Shown here: positions 49,757 to 60,400 of the stretch, in pieces
Layout: the number at the start of each line of letters is the position of its first letter
Numbering within the stretch: the first letter of the stretch is position 1
Assembly (NCBI RefSeq): GCF_000196515.1
Contig: NC_014248.1
Location: 4,468,001 to 4,532,000, forward strand
Source of the DNA: 'Nostoc azollae' 0708
GTDB taxonomy: Bacteria; Cyanobacteriota; Cyanobacteriia; Cyanobacteriales; Nostocaceae
Reading direction: 5' to 3'
Length of the DNA: 64,000 nucleotides
The notes under the pieces: model-generated
The model's database searches: none
Seen by the model: only the letters and a program-made list of their open reading frames with translations
Told to the model about the DNA's origin: nothing
Translations under genes and position numbers: made by a program

Positions 49757-50024
49757 CGAGTTTAGTAAATACTCAGGTTAGAAACATTGGTAACTCTGAA
49801 TCAACCCATATTTTCGGAGCAATCAGAAAACATGAAGAAAAAATATCACAAAATATGATAACATTTCATTTCACTCTACAATAGGTGCATAAGGTTGCCT
49901 GTAGGGTGATTTTAAGTATAGTATCATTACGGTCAATAGTTAATGCTTAAAATGGGTAGATACGAGGTAAGTGAGCAAGTTGTAAGATTTAAAGTGGTAA
50001 TTCAGCATTAGGAGTTAAATTATT

Positions 50025-50327
50025 ATGTCTACATTACAAAAGGTGAAGAAATATTATAAATGGTCATGGGATGTATCTCTTGGTGGCAAATATGATGAGT
50101 GGGGTACTAGCACCTACTTTATGGAAATTGATTGCAATTTATATGCTCGCAGACAAATGGAAATTTATGAAAATGGCAACGTATTATTCTATGATAAAAA
50201 CCATTCAGCTGATGATTATGGGATGTTATGCGATAAGAAATTAGATGACAAGAATATTGAAGAATTTGAAATTTCAGAGGCAGAATTTGAACAAGTATGG
50301 CATAGTAAAACCCCCATTAATAAATGA
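50025..50327 (+). CDS. Small hypothetical protein, 100 residues
   Basis: MSTLQKVKKYYKWSWDVSLG ... TYFMEIDCNLYARRQMEIYE ... EFEISEAEFEQVWHS. Soluble, aromatic and acidic, of the type seen in small immunity-like proteins (DUF6881 style), but that link is a guess. Appears intact with TTAGGAG upstream near 50011. Confidence 0.6.
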   Translation: MSTLQKVKKYYKWSWDVSLGGKYDEWGTSTYFMEIDCNLYARRQMEIYENGNVLFYDKNHSADDYGMLCDKKLDDKNIEEFEISEAEFEQVWHSKTPINK

Positions 50328-50381
50328 TGGGGGATGGGTGTTCACCAGAAATTATGTTCTTTGTCATCTATAAGTGCTCGC

Positions 50382-51068
50382 TCATACATTAGATGCAATT
50401 ACTGCTAGATTGGGTTCTATCAAGGAATTAAGGAAAGTCCACAAGCGTAAATCCGTAAAATCACGAATTGCCATCAATGTACCCTCTTCCTGCAATTCTT
50501 GGGGATCATGGGTAGAAGCAATGCCAATTGTGGATATATTAGCAGCAACAGCAGCACGAATACCGGAAGGAGAATCTTCTAAAGCAATAGCTTGTTCTGC
50601 TGTAATCCCCAACTTGTAGAGAGCAACTTTGTATGGTTCTGGATCTGGTTTCCCGGCTATACAATCATCTGCTAAAACAATGGTATGGAAAACTTCTTTA
50701 ATGCCAAGAACTTCTAGGATAAATTCAGCATTTAATCTGGGAGCGTTAGTTACTAATGCACGTTTTATTTGATGTGTTTGTGTCCATGCTAACAACTCTG
50801 AAAATCCCTCCATAAGTCGCAAATGGGAAGAACGTTCGCGGAAAAGAGCTTCTTTCTCATCAGCGAATTTTTCACCTTCTGTTACTGATAATTGCGGTAG
50901 AATATCTTTCACAATTTCTGGGTTTAGTCGTCCACTAATTCGGGATTTATAGGAAATTTCATCAATTTGTATGCTGTAATTTAACAGCATTTCTCTCCAA
51001 GCTTGGTAGTGTATTGGGTCAGTGTTGACAATAGTGCCATCTAGGTCAAAGAGAATTGTCGTTAGCAT
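50382..51068 (-). CDS. HAD-family phosphatase / phosphoglucomutase-like
   Basis: Haloacid-dehalogenase superfamily, 228 residues. Motif I is FDLDGTIVNTD (nucleophile Asp), motif II LVTNAPRLN, motif III with Lys GKPDPEPYKVAL, motif IV ALEDSPSGIRAAV. The helical cap is at about residues 15-80. Relatives include beta-phosphoglucomutase and general sugar phosphatases; the substrate is unknown. It is divergent from nagB, another sugar-phosphate gene. Confidence 0.88.
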   Translation of the reverse strand: MLTTILFDLDGTIVNTDPIHYQAWREMLLNYSIQIDEISYKSRISGRLNPEIVKDILPQLSVTEGEKFADEKEALFRERSSHLRLMEGFSELLAWTQTHQIKRALVTNAPRLNAEFILEVLGIKEVFHTIVLADDCIAGKPDPEPYKVALYKLGITAEQAIALEDSPSGIRAAVAANISTIGIASTHDPQELQEEGTLMAIRDFTDLRLWTFLNSLIEPNLAVIASNV

Positions 51069-51220
51069 CGTTTTTTGGTAAAATGTAAATAAGCGTTAAG
51101 TTAATTTACCTAGTTTAACGTAAATTGGCAGTTAGAGAACAAGTAATAGGGAATAGAGAATATATTCAGCGTTTTTCCTAATCAAGAATACCAATTATCA
51201 ATTACCAATTGTTTAAGAAA

Positions 51221-51994
51221 ATGCCAGCCGCTACAAAATCTTTTCGTGTCGATGATCTCTTAGTGCAGATTTACAATTCTGAAGTGGAAATGGCACAGGA
51301 TGTTGCCGAAATTGCACATGAGTATTTACAGCATCAAATTGAACAACAGAATACAGTAGCAGTGTTGTTAGCTACTGGAAATTCTCAACTTAAATTTCTG
51401 GATGGTTTAATCGCTTTAGGTGGAATAGATTGGTCAAACATAATTTTATTTCATCTTGATGAATATTTAGGAATTAATGCTGATCATCCTGCTAGTTTTC
51501 AGTATTTTCTGCGGGAAAGGGTAGAAAAACAAGTTTTTCCACAGAGATTTAATTATATAGCAGGGGATGCTTTAGAACCAATTGTTGAGTGCGATCGCTA
51601 TACTAAATTATTAGAAGCTCAACCAATTGATTTATGTCTTCTTGGTGTCGGAGAAAACGGACATTTAGCCTTTAATGACCCAGCAGTGGCAAATTTTAAA
51701 GATACCGCTAAAATTAAACTCGTAAAACTAGATCAAATCAACCGTCAGCAACAGGTAAAAACAGGATATTTTGCCAATTTAGAAGCAGTTCCTCAATATG
51801 CTTTTACTGTCACTATTCCCATGATTTGTACAGCCAAAAAAATTATCTGTCTCGCACCAGATACACGCAAATCCAAAATAGTCAAAGAGATATTACAGGG
51901 ATATATTACCACAAATTATCCAGCTTCTATATTGCGTAAACAACCACAAGCCACGTTATTTTTAGATGTAAATTCTGCGAGTTTACTAACTTAG
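51221..51994 (+). CDS. nagB: Glucosamine-6-phosphate deaminase
   Basis: Converts glucosamine-6-phosphate to fructose-6-phosphate and ammonia. From ATG 51221 the product is 257 residues, the family size. LLATGNSQLKFLDGL, HLDEYLG, GVGENGHLAFNDPA and KIICLAPDTRKSKIV are present. A TTG twelve bases upstream is possible but less likely. It overlaps a convergent small gene by four bases. Confidence 0.9.
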   Translation: MPAATKSFRVDDLLVQIYNSEVEMAQDVAEIAHEYLQHQIEQQNTVAVLLATGNSQLKFLDGLIALGGIDWSNIILFHLDEYLGINADHPASFQYFLRERVEKQVFPQRFNYIAGDALEPIVECDRYTKLLEAQPIDLCLLGVGENGHLAFNDPAVANFKDTAKIKLVKLDQINRQQQVKTGYFANLEAVPQYAFTVTIPMICTAKKIICLAPDTRKSKIVKEILQGYITTNYPASILRKQPQATLFLDVNSASLLT

Positions 51995-52188
51995 TTTTTA
52001 TTCAGCTTCCAACTAGACAAGCATTCCTCCAAATACGTACAATCTTCACATTTAATTTCTTGACCAGGGTTCTGACATTTGCAGGGAAGATTCACAAAAC
52101 ATTCATCAGGATGTTTGGAAATCCATGATTTTTTAAGTATAAAGTATAAACTTGCTTCTTGTAGGCAAACAATCAGATCTTGCACCAT
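51991..52188 (-). CDS. Small Cys-rich hypothetical protein
   Basis: 65 residues: MVQDLIVCLQEASLYFILKK, then HPDECFVNLPCKCQNPGQEI with KCEDCTYLEECLSSWKL. Seven Cys, mostly paired as CxC, CxxC and spaced Cys, suggest a metal-binding site. Family not recognised. It converges on nagB with a four-base overlap. Confidence 0.55.
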   Translation of the reverse strand: MVQDLIVCLQEASLYFILKKSWISKHPDECFVNLPCKCQNPGQEIKCEDCTYLEECLSSWKLNKN

Positions 52189-52267
52189 GATATCAATTCA
52201 AAATGTAAGGAGTAAAAAATTATGAATACAAACCTTATTAACCTCAGTTGCATCATTAATTTATAGT

Positions 52268-52415
52268 CAGCATTCAGCTAATGCCTAACGGCACGCTATG
52301 TGAACAGCAGTCAGCTTTTTCAGGCTAAAGCTAAAAATACCTATTTGATAATTAACCAATTTCGATAATTAACCAATTTCTCAAACATTGTGACTCCTGA
52401 CTTCTGAATTCTTAC
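52268..52415. repeat. Dispersed repeat, long copy 2 (inverted)
   Basis: Inverse of the copy at 4911-5035, starting cattcagctaatgcctaacgg and ending tgactcctgacttctgaatt. It contains an internal direct duplication (gataattaaccaatttc twice). It occupies the 480-bp gene-free gap 52189-52666, which holds nothing else recognisable. Confidence 0.8.
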
Positions 52416-52666
52416 AATTTATATTGTAACTACCCTATCCTGATTTCATAAAAAATAGATCACCAAGTTATTTAAAAACTCTGGCATCTAGAATCCTTAC
52501 ACTTTACATAAACAGAAAAAGGTTCACTTCATCCTTAAAGCAGATATGTTGTTCCCCCATAAGATATATAGCACTAGATAGGGTGATTAGGACACTAATT
52601 AATGGTTCAATTCAGACTACAAAAGGGTTTTACTTCTGAATTCTGACTCCTGACTCTTACTATAAC

Positions 52667-53362
52667 TCAATATGTCCCTTGTTTGATTAACCTACCATCT
52701 TCCATCTGAATTATTCGGTCAGCAATATCTAAAATTCTGTTATCATGAGTGACAATTAAAATAGCACAATTCTGCTCTTTTGCTAATTCTTGCATCAAAT
52801 TGACAACATCTCGGCCTGATTTACTATCTAAAGCTGCTGTAGGTTCATCAGCCAAGACTAATTTAGGATGACTCACTAAAGCGCGAGCAATAGCAACTCT
52901 TTGCTTTTGTCCTCCTGAAAGATCAGATGGATAATAATTAATGCGATTACCTAATTTTACAGCATTAAGTATTGCTTCTGACTGTATTTTAGCTTCCCAT
53001 TGTGAAATATTACTTTGTAATTCTAAAGACATTTGTACATTTTGTCTGGCTGTTAAGAAATCCAGTAAATTATGTGCTTGAAAAATATAACCAATCTGAC
53101 GACGTACTTGCACTAATCTTTCATTACTGACTCCAAATAATTCCTGTCCAATAAATTTTAAACTTCCCTCCTGAACTGAACGTAAAGCCCCAATTAAAGT
53201 TAGTAAAGTCGTTTTTCCCGAACCAGATGGACCAGTCATAATCACAATTTCACCAGATCGGATTATCAAATTAACGTCAAATAATATCTGGTTTCGTAAC
53301 TTGGTTGTACCAAAGTAATGATTAAGCTTAGTGATTTCCAAAATAAAATTTGATTGCATCAT
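52667..53362 (-). CDS. devA: DevA-type ABC transporter ATPase
   Basis: ATP-binding subunit, 231 residues, of the MacB-like LolD family. Walker A GPSGSGKTTLL, signature LSGGQKQRVAIARAL, Walker B LVLADEPTAALD, switch His in IVTHDNRI. It ends a devB-devC-devA set with 11 bases to devC. In Anabaena DevBCA exports heterocyst glycolipids through TolC. Because several paralogous sets exist, the gene name rests on the hglE neighbourhood. Confidence 0.88.
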   Translation of the reverse strand: MMQSNFILEITKLNHYFGTTKLRNQILFDVNLIIRSGEIVIMTGPSGSGKTTLLTLIGALRSVQEGSLKFIGQELFGVSNERLVQVRRQIGYIFQAHNLLDFLTARQNVQMSLELQSNISQWEAKIQSEAILNAVKLGNRINYYPSDLSGGQKQRVAIARALVSHPKLVLADEPTAALDSKSGRDVVNLMQELAKEQNCAILIVTHDNRILDIADRIIQMEDGRLIKQGTY

Positions 53363-53373
53363 ATTACAGAAAT

Positions 53374-54546
53374 TTAGAAAATATCTGCTGGATCTACCTT
53401 GCGTAATTTATTGGTAGAGAAGAATCCAGAAGTTAAACACATTAAAATTGCCGAAGTTAAAACTATCAATGCTTTCTCTATATCCATAGTAATTGGTAAC
53501 TTAGTTGCACTCTTAGCAAGATCATACAGTCCTAAAGATATAGCAAAACCAGGAATATAGCCCAAAATAGCTAAAATTAAGGCTTGTTGAAAAACCAGGA
53601 CCAAGAGATATTTATTTCTAAATCCCATTGCTTTAAGAGTAGCAAATTCAACAAAATGTGTGGATATATTGCTATAAAGAATCTGATAAACAACAATTAC
53701 TCCAACCACAAAACCCATAAATACCATCAGGTTAAATACAAATCCAATTGGTGTTCTTAAGGTCCAATAGTCTTTCTCAAAGTTAATAAATTCTTGGCGA
53801 GTCATCACGACAATATCTTTAGGTAATTTGGCTGATAAATTTGCCAAAACTTGTTTGGGATTAGTACCAGGTTTGAGATGAATTAAGCCTATATCTATTT
53901 TGTTAGCATCACGTTCTTGAAATATTCGCATGAAAGTAGAAGAACTGACGATTAAATTACCATCAACTCCAAAGGAAGGACCAAGACTAAATAAGCCGCA
54001 AATTTTTATTTTGTAACCTACTAAACCCAGATAACTAAATATTTCCAGACTCATAGGTTTATTTTCTTGATAATACTCAGCAATTGGTCCAAACTCTGGA
54101 CGAGAAGCACGGTCAAAGAAAACCTGATCAGGGATTTGCAGTAACTTAAAATCTTCCTGAAGTTCTGGTGATTTAAAAATGGGTTTTACTGGATCAAATC
54201 CAAGTACGTAGATAGGATACTTGCGTCCACTAATAGGATTTTTTAACTTAGCAAACTGCACATATAAAGGCTCAACAGATTCAATATCCGAAAAACCTAA
54301 TGTCTGGTATAAACGACTGCGAGAAAAACTTTGATTAGAGGTCAAAGATTTATATTGGGCGCTAATTAAAAACAACTCTCCTTTGAGATTTTTATGTACC
54401 TGTGTAGCACTTGCGTAAAGAGCATCTTGAAAGCCAATTTGCATAAACATCAAAACAGCAACAAAAGCAATTCCTGCTAAAGCTACAAAAAAGCGCACTT
54501 TTTGTTTAGCTAGTTGTAGCCAAGCTAGAGGTATATTAAGAATCAT
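53374..54546 (-). CDS. devC: DevC-type ABC transporter permease
   Basis: A 390-residue FtsX/MacB-type permease. N-terminal membrane segment (VRFFVALAGIAFVAVLMFMQIG), a large periplasmic domain (about 45-270), then three membrane segments (FVFNLMVFMGFVVGVIVVYQI; LVFQQALILAILGYIPGFAISL; LIVLTSAILMCLTSGFF). Ends with RKVDPADIF, typical of the DevC C-terminus. Middle gene of the transporter set. Confidence 0.9.
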   Translation of the reverse strand: MILNIPLAWLQLAKQKVRFFVALAGIAFVAVLMFMQIGFQDALYASATQVHKNLKGELFLISAQYKSLTSNQSFSRSRLYQTLGFSDIESVEPLYVQFAKLKNPISGRKYPIYVLGFDPVKPIFKSPELQEDFKLLQIPDQVFFDRASRPEFGPIAEYYQENKPMSLEIFSYLGLVGYKIKICGLFSLGPSFGVDGNLIVSSSTFMRIFQERDANKIDIGLIHLKPGTNPKQVLANLSAKLPKDIVVMTRQEFINFEKDYWTLRTPIGFVFNLMVFMGFVVGVIVVYQILYSNISTHFVEFATLKAMGFRNKYLLVLVFQQALILAILGYIPGFAISLGLYDLAKSATKLPITMDIEKALIVLTSAILMCLTSGFFSTNKLRKVDPADIF

Positions 54547-54615
54547 ATTTAAAACCTCTGGTAGTATGTATAGATTCTAGGAATCCTCAATTATCTGCAC
54601 AATCTGAATGAGTGT

Positions 54616-54636
54616 AGAGTGGGTAATTCCCACTCT
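54616..54636 (-). terminator. Hairpin between devB and devC
   Basis: agagtggg-taatt-cccactct, 8-bp stem, in the 158-bp gap after devB. It could cause partial termination so that devCA is expressed less than devB, or protect the mRNA. Same palindrome class as at 12951 and 19825. Confidence 0.45.
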
Positions 54637-54704
54637 ATGTAATTTCTATGTTTCGTGCAGACTATTACCCTAATCCAAATCTAAAATCTAAAATCCAAGA
54701 TGGA

Positions 54705-55904
54705 TTATACTTTAATGAGTACCTGCACCTGTAAATTAGTCAAAGCTGCAACTCGTTGGTTGTCCGTTGATTTATCAATGCGAATTTTGACATTAATTAT
54801 TTTATTATCTGTATCTGCACCGGGATTATTATTGAAGATATTTTGTTTACCAACTTGCAAACCAATATCTGTGACTGTTCCTTGTATTTTTCCTGTAAAA
54901 GCATCACTAGTAATGACAACTGATTGACCTAAGCGCACTTTTTTAATATCAGTTTCGTAGACTTCTGCTACTACATACATTTTTTGAGTGCGACCTAATT
55001 CAGCTATGCCATTATTACCAATTGTTTCTCCTGGCCAAGCATTAATTTTTAGTATTTGACCATCTATAGGAGAACGGATAGAACTGAAATCTAGTTCTGC
55101 TTGAGCTTGTTTAAAAGAAGCTTTTGCACTATTAACATCAGCTTGCGCGGCTTGTATATCAGTAGGGCGAATTTCAACAATACTATTAAGCCTAGCTTGG
55201 GCTTCATTTAACTGTTTTTGCAGCGTTTCTACAGTTCGATTTAAGGAAGCTTTGGCTTCATTGAGTTGCTGTTGTAATGTATCTCTTCGCAATCGTTTAG
55301 TATCTCCATCAGAAGCAGAAATAGCACCATGTTGATATAATTTCTGATATCTTTGATGCTCTATTTCTGCATTATTGAATTCGGCTTCTAGTCGAGCAAT
55401 TGTAGCTTTTTGAGCATAAGTTTCTCCACGCAATTCAGCATCTAGACGAGCAATTGTAGCTTTTTGAGCATAAATATCACCTTGTTTTGCACCAGCTTCT
55501 ACTCGTTTGACACTAGCTTGAGCAACTTCCACTTGTTGTTTAGCTTTTCCTAAAGCAGCAATATTAGGAGTATAACTATCAAGAATTGCTACTACTTGTC
55601 CTTGACGGATTTTATCACCTTTGTTTACTAAAAGTTTAGCTACTCTTACCCCTCCCCCTTGAGAATTAGGAGCAGACAAATGAATAATTCCTCCTTCGGG
55701 TTCTAAACGTCCTAAAGCTGCAATAGCAGTCGCTATAGGGGTAGAATTCCTGATAGGAACTCGAACATTAGACTTAGATTCAAAATTAAATTTTGATAGG
55801 CTGTAGAGAGATACTGTAGCAGTAGTTATAGCTGTCGTAATTGCCAAAGTTATGGACAACCAACTTACAGGGTTTGTCAATGAATGCTTTTCTTTGTGTA
55901 CCAT
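54705..55904 (-). CDS. devB: DevB-type membrane fusion protein
   Basis: HlyD/MFP-type periplasmic adaptor, 399 residues. One N-terminal membrane anchor (WLSITLAITTAITTATVSLYSL), a biotinyl-lipoyl-like half (GGIIHLSAP ... LVNKGDKIRQGQVVAILD), a long helical hairpin (about 120-270, with duplicated AQKATIARLDAELRGE and AQKATIARLEAEFNNA), and the beta domain (SSIRSPIDGQILKINAWPGE). It links DevCA to TolC. Divergent spacing from the small gene at 56173 suggests its own promoter. Confidence 0.9.
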   Translation of the reverse strand: MVHKEKHSLTNPVSWLSITLAITTAITTATVSLYSLSKFNFESKSNVRVPIRNSTPIATAIAALGRLEPEGGIIHLSAPNSQGGGVRVAKLLVNKGDKIRQGQVVAILDSYTPNIAALGKAKQQVEVAQASVKRVEAGAKQGDIYAQKATIARLDAELRGETYAQKATIARLEAEFNNAEIEHQRYQKLYQHGAISASDGDTKRLRRDTLQQQLNEAKASLNRTVETLQKQLNEAQARLNSIVEIRPTDIQAAQADVNSAKASFKQAQAELDFSSIRSPIDGQILKINAWPGETIGNNGIAELGRTQKMYVVAEVYETDIKKVRLGQSVVITSDAFTGKIQGTVTDIGLQVGKQNIFNNNPGADTDNKIINVKIRIDKSTDNQRVAALTNLQVQVLIKV

Positions 55905-56048
55905 AATTTTTGTATTTTACATTAGCAATTAGGTTTTCACTTTGTTTTCTATAAATGACATTATTTCTGTTATTTAGGAACAGATAAGTACACTTGATAG
56001 CATTCCCTGATAACGTTTTTTCTAAATAGTTGGCGAAGATAAAGCTAG

Positions 56049-56085
56049 AAAGATGGACAGATTATAGAAATATCCGTCCATCTTT
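56049..56085. terminator. 10-bp stem hairpin
   Basis: aaagatggac at 56049-56058 pairs with gtccatcttt at 56076-56085 around a 17-base loop. It lies between devB and the end of the small gene at 56173, on its 3' side, and could terminate that gene. Confidence 0.45.
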
Positions 56086-56172
56086 GATACCAAATTGGGA
56101 TAGTTAGTAATGACTGTTAATTCATAATCTAAAATCCAAAATTGGTATTAGCTATATCGGTAGTTAATAGAG

Positions 56173-56496
56173 TTATTTGTTGAGCATCACTTCTTTTTTC
56201 TTTTTCATGATGGCTAAGTATTCGTTGCGAGTTCCATCCACTCGATAATGATCACAAATTTGACAGAGTTTCAGGATATCCAAGCGGCTAAATACTTTTT
56301 GATGCTCAATTCCGTTGTCGTTGCGCCACCGCCAGAAAGTTGTTCTATCAATCCGGCGATCGCTCTCAGGCCATCTGCGTCGTGATAGGAAATCTACCAA
56401 TTCGTCTTCATAAAAAGAGTAGCCTTTTGGTAACTTGAGAAGTTCTTCTCTCAACTCATTTAGCGGTATGAGTGGATCTAGCTCAGATAGTCTCAT
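56173..56496 (-). CDS. Small conserved-looking protein, 107 residues
   Basis: MRLSELDPLIPLNELREELL ... FYEDELVDFLSRRRWPESDR ... TTFWRWRNDNGIEHQKVF ... EYLAIMKKKKEV. Basic, Trp/Arg-rich, with a stretch (RRIDRTTFWRWRNDNGI) reminiscent of a DNA-recognition helix. No family is recognised. It sits between devBCA and hglE, so a regulatory role in the glycolipid module is a testable guess. Confidence 0.6.
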   Translation of the reverse strand: MRLSELDPLIPLNELREELLKLPKGYSFYEDELVDFLSRRRWPESDRRIDRTTFWRWRNDNGIEHQKVFSRLDILKLCQICDHYRVDGTRNEYLAIMKKKKEVMLNK

Positions 56497-57480
56497 GCCA
56501 GCAAGCCCTTAATAGTTTCTTGTAATTCCAATTTTGCAGAACCGTAAATGCAATCTGGTCGAATTGCATGATTTTGTACTGCGATACTATCAGTTTAAGA
56601 CTGAATAGACTAATGAATTAATCAGGTGAATTTATATATTTAGTCTACCTTATTCTATGTCTAGTCACTAACCTAAACAAACAGTATGGATTTACATTTA
56701 CATCATTCAACCACAAACAATAAACTGATTAATACACAATTTCAACCCTTATGCAACAAATATGTCTAAATCAAATTTCTAGGACATTGCAAATTAATTA
56801 CTAGCTCATAAGGCTTGTTTTCATTTGTTACTGATTTACCGAGTAATAGTATCTATATTTCTTATAATCTTAATTATTTCATACTTTAGACATAATAACG
56901 AGTAACCAAAATTACCAGTTTATTCATTAATGATTTGAAGGAATATTTATATGCTCATTAACCACCTGATAAATCAGATCCAGACTATTAATTGAAAATC
57001 TCCTCTCAGATAGATGTGAAAATATCTGCCAATTTTATTTGACTACTTACATCCATCTCAATTTTGCTTGACTTTACACCTTTTCTATGATTTCGTGCAA
57101 TTTATATGCAACTTTAGATATTAACTTGGCAATATCAGCTAATTATTGATATTACTTGGATAAGTAAATAATTCATCGCTATGCCTCAAGCAACTTGATA
57201 TTTTTCCTAGTTTTATTGAGTTGCATTTGAGTTGCAAAAGTTTTGTCACCCATATAAAATAAGTCTAAGCGGCAGTTGAACCGAAAGTACAGGGTAGAGA
57301 ATTACGTTTTCTCTAAAAACTATTCTAGCTTGAGCCGCCAAGCGAAGCATTTTACCAAGTTGAAGAACCTTAATAATTTGTTTACATAGAGAAGTTTGTC
57401 ATCTCTAGTTTTTTAATTTAGAGAACAAACAAATTTATTATCATCTTCACATTCCACGACAAAATAGTGAATAAATAGTC
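56497..57480. other. 984-bp leader between the small gene and hglE
   Basis: No gene. A long untranslated region in front of a developmental gene, with one NtcA-like palindrome (56902). No strong ribosome site precedes hglE ATG. Confidence 0.5.
56902..56915. promoter_or_regulatory. Candidate NtcA-type palindrome
   Basis: GTA-accaaaat-TAC matches the NtcA consensus GTAN8TAC exactly. It lies 566 bases upstream of the hglE start. A motif this short is expected by chance several times in 64 kb, and the spacing to a -10 box is not ideal. Confidence 0.3.
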
Positions 57481-60400
57481 ATGGCTGCTTCCAACTTAGA
57501 AGCTGCATTATCACAATTGCAAATTGAAGTCAGTAATTGTGAAAAAGCTCTGTTCCAGATGATCAGTGAGAGAAGTAATATGTCGAAAAATACAAATGTC
57601 ATTAATCAAATTAATCAACAATCGCAACAAACTAATATAGCAATTATTGGGATGGCTTCAATATTCCCCAAATCAAAGAATCTACAGGAATATTGGGAAA
57701 ATATTATTCAAAAAGTGGATTGTATTACTGATGTTCCCCCTTCCCGCTGGAGTATAGAAGATTATTATGATCCTGACCCCAAAGCCCCAGATAAAACTTA
57801 CTGCAAGCGTGGTGGATTTATCCCAGATATTGATTTTAATCCGATGGAATTTGGTTTACCTCCGAATATTTTAGAGGTAACAGATATTTCTCAATTACTA
57901 GGTTTGTTAGTAGCAAAAGAGGCAATGGAAGATGCTGGTTACAGCGAATCTCGACAGTTTAATCGTGAACGTACTGGGGTCATATTAGGTGTAGCTATTG
58001 GTAGACAATTAGCAGTACCTTTGGGTGCAAGGTTGCAATATCCAATCTGGGAAAAAGTTCTCAAGAACAGTGGTTTATCAGAAGTAGATACCCAAAAAGT
58101 GATTGATAAAGTCAAAAGTGCTTATGTACAGTGGGACGAAAATGCCTTCCCTGGAATGTTAGCTAATGTGATTTCTGGACGTATCGCCAACCGCCTGGAT
58201 TTGGGAGGAATAAACTGTGTAGTGGATGCAGCTTGCGCCAGTTCTTTAGGTGCATTAAAAATGGCAATTAGCGAATTAGTCGAACATCGCGCCGATATGA
58301 TGATCACTGGTGGAGTTGACACCGATAATTCGATTTTTGCCTATATGTGTTTTAGCAAAACTCCAGCGGTTTCTCCTGGTGATAAAGTCAAACCATTTGA
58401 TGTAGATTCTGATGGGATGATGTTAGGTGAAGGCGTGGGAATGTTGGTAATCAAGCGGTTAGAAGATGCAGTGCGAGATAGCGATCGCATTTATGCTGTT
58501 ATTAAAGGTATTGGCAGTTCTAGCGACGGTAAGTATAAGAGCATATATGCACCCCATTCCGAAGGACAAATTAAAGCCTTACGTCGTGCTTATGAAAATG
58601 CCGGGTATTCACCGGAAACTGTGGGTTTAATTGAAGCACATGGTACAGGAACAATGGTAGGAGACCCCACAGAATTTACCTCTATTAAAGAAGTATTTGG
58701 TGAAAACAATTCCCAAACCCAACATATTGCTTTAGGTACGGTGAAATCACAAATTGGACATACCAAAGCGGCAGCAGGTGCAGCAAGTTTAATTAAAACA
58801 GCTTTGGCATTGCATCACAAAGTATTACCACCCACAATGAACATTACTAAACCACATCCAAAATTAAATATTGAGAGTTCACCCTTTTATTTAAATACAG
58901 AAACTAGACCTTGGATTAGTAACCGACCCAGACGTGCTGGTGTCAGTGCATTTGGTTTTGGAGGGACAAATTATCACGTTGTTTTGGAGGAATATGAAAA
59001 TGAACATCATCACTCATATCGTTTACACAATACTGCAAAATCAGTTTTATTATTTGCATCCACAACCCAAGAATTGTTATCTCGCTGTGAAGACATTCAA
59101 CGACAATTAACATCACCAGAAAAAGAAATACATTATCAACAAATAATTAGAGGATCTCAATCTCTAAAAATTCCTGTCAATTGCGTGAGGATTGGATTTG
59201 TTACTGATTCCTTAACCCAAGCTGAGGAATTTTTGCAAATTAGTATTAATCAGTTACGAAATAAACCAGAAGCCGAATCATGGGAACATCCCAAAGGAAT
59301 TTATTACCGCCAAAAAGGGATAGAAACTACAGGTAAAATAGTAGCTTTATTTTCTGGACAAGGTTCTCAATATTTGGAAATGGGGCGAGAAGTAGTACTT
59401 AACTTTCCCTGCTTACGTGAAACCTATATTTATATGGATAAGCTGCTGTGTGAAGATGGGTTAAAACCCCTTTCTGAAGTTGTATTTCCCCAGCCAGTTT
59501 TTGATCAATCACAAAAGCAAAATCAGCTAGAAACACTGCAAAAAACAGAATATGCACAGCCAGGAATTGGCGTTTTTAGTGCAGGTTTATACAAGATATT
59601 ACAACAAGCTGGTTTTAAAGCTGATTTTGTCGCCGGTCATAGCTTTGGAGAATTGACAGCTTTGTGGGCTGGTGGTGTTTTAAGTGAAGAAGATTATTTC
59701 TTCTTAGTCAGAGAAAGGGGAAAAGCAATGGCTACACCCGCAGAATCTGACGCGGGGGGAATGTTGGCGGTAAAGGGTGATATTAATCAGCTAAAGGAAT
59801 TAATTAAAGATTTTCCCCAAGTTGCTATTGCTAATTGGAATTCTCAGCGTCAGGTGGTTTTAGCTGGAAAAACAGCAGAAATTACCAAAGTGCAGAATGT
59901 TCTGAAAGAGAAGGGATTTTCTACATTTTTATTAGAAGTTTCCGCAGCTTTCCATACACCATTAGTATCCCATGCCCAAAAACCTTTTGCTCAAGCGATT
60001 GAAAAGGTAACTTTTAATTCTGCTAAAATTCCCGTTTATACAAATCTCACTGGTGGATTTTACCCAAATGAAGCGCCAGCAATTCAAAAAAATCTCAAAG
60101 AACATTTGTTAAATCAGGTCTTGTTCCAACAAGAAGTTGAGAATATCTATAAAGCTGGTGGTTATTGCTTTGTGGAGTTTGGTCCCAAAAACGTTCTCAC
60201 AAACTTAGTGAAAGAAATTTTAGGTGATAAACCCCATATTGCTGTCGCTTTGAATAGGAATTCAACTCAAAATAGCGATTTAGGATTACGAGAAGCAGTA
60301 ATACAATTGCGAGTTGCTGGTGTAGCTTTGCAAAATATCGACCCCTATCAAATTGAAACCAAAATTCCTGAAGTTAATCAAAAGAAAGTTTTGAATGTGC

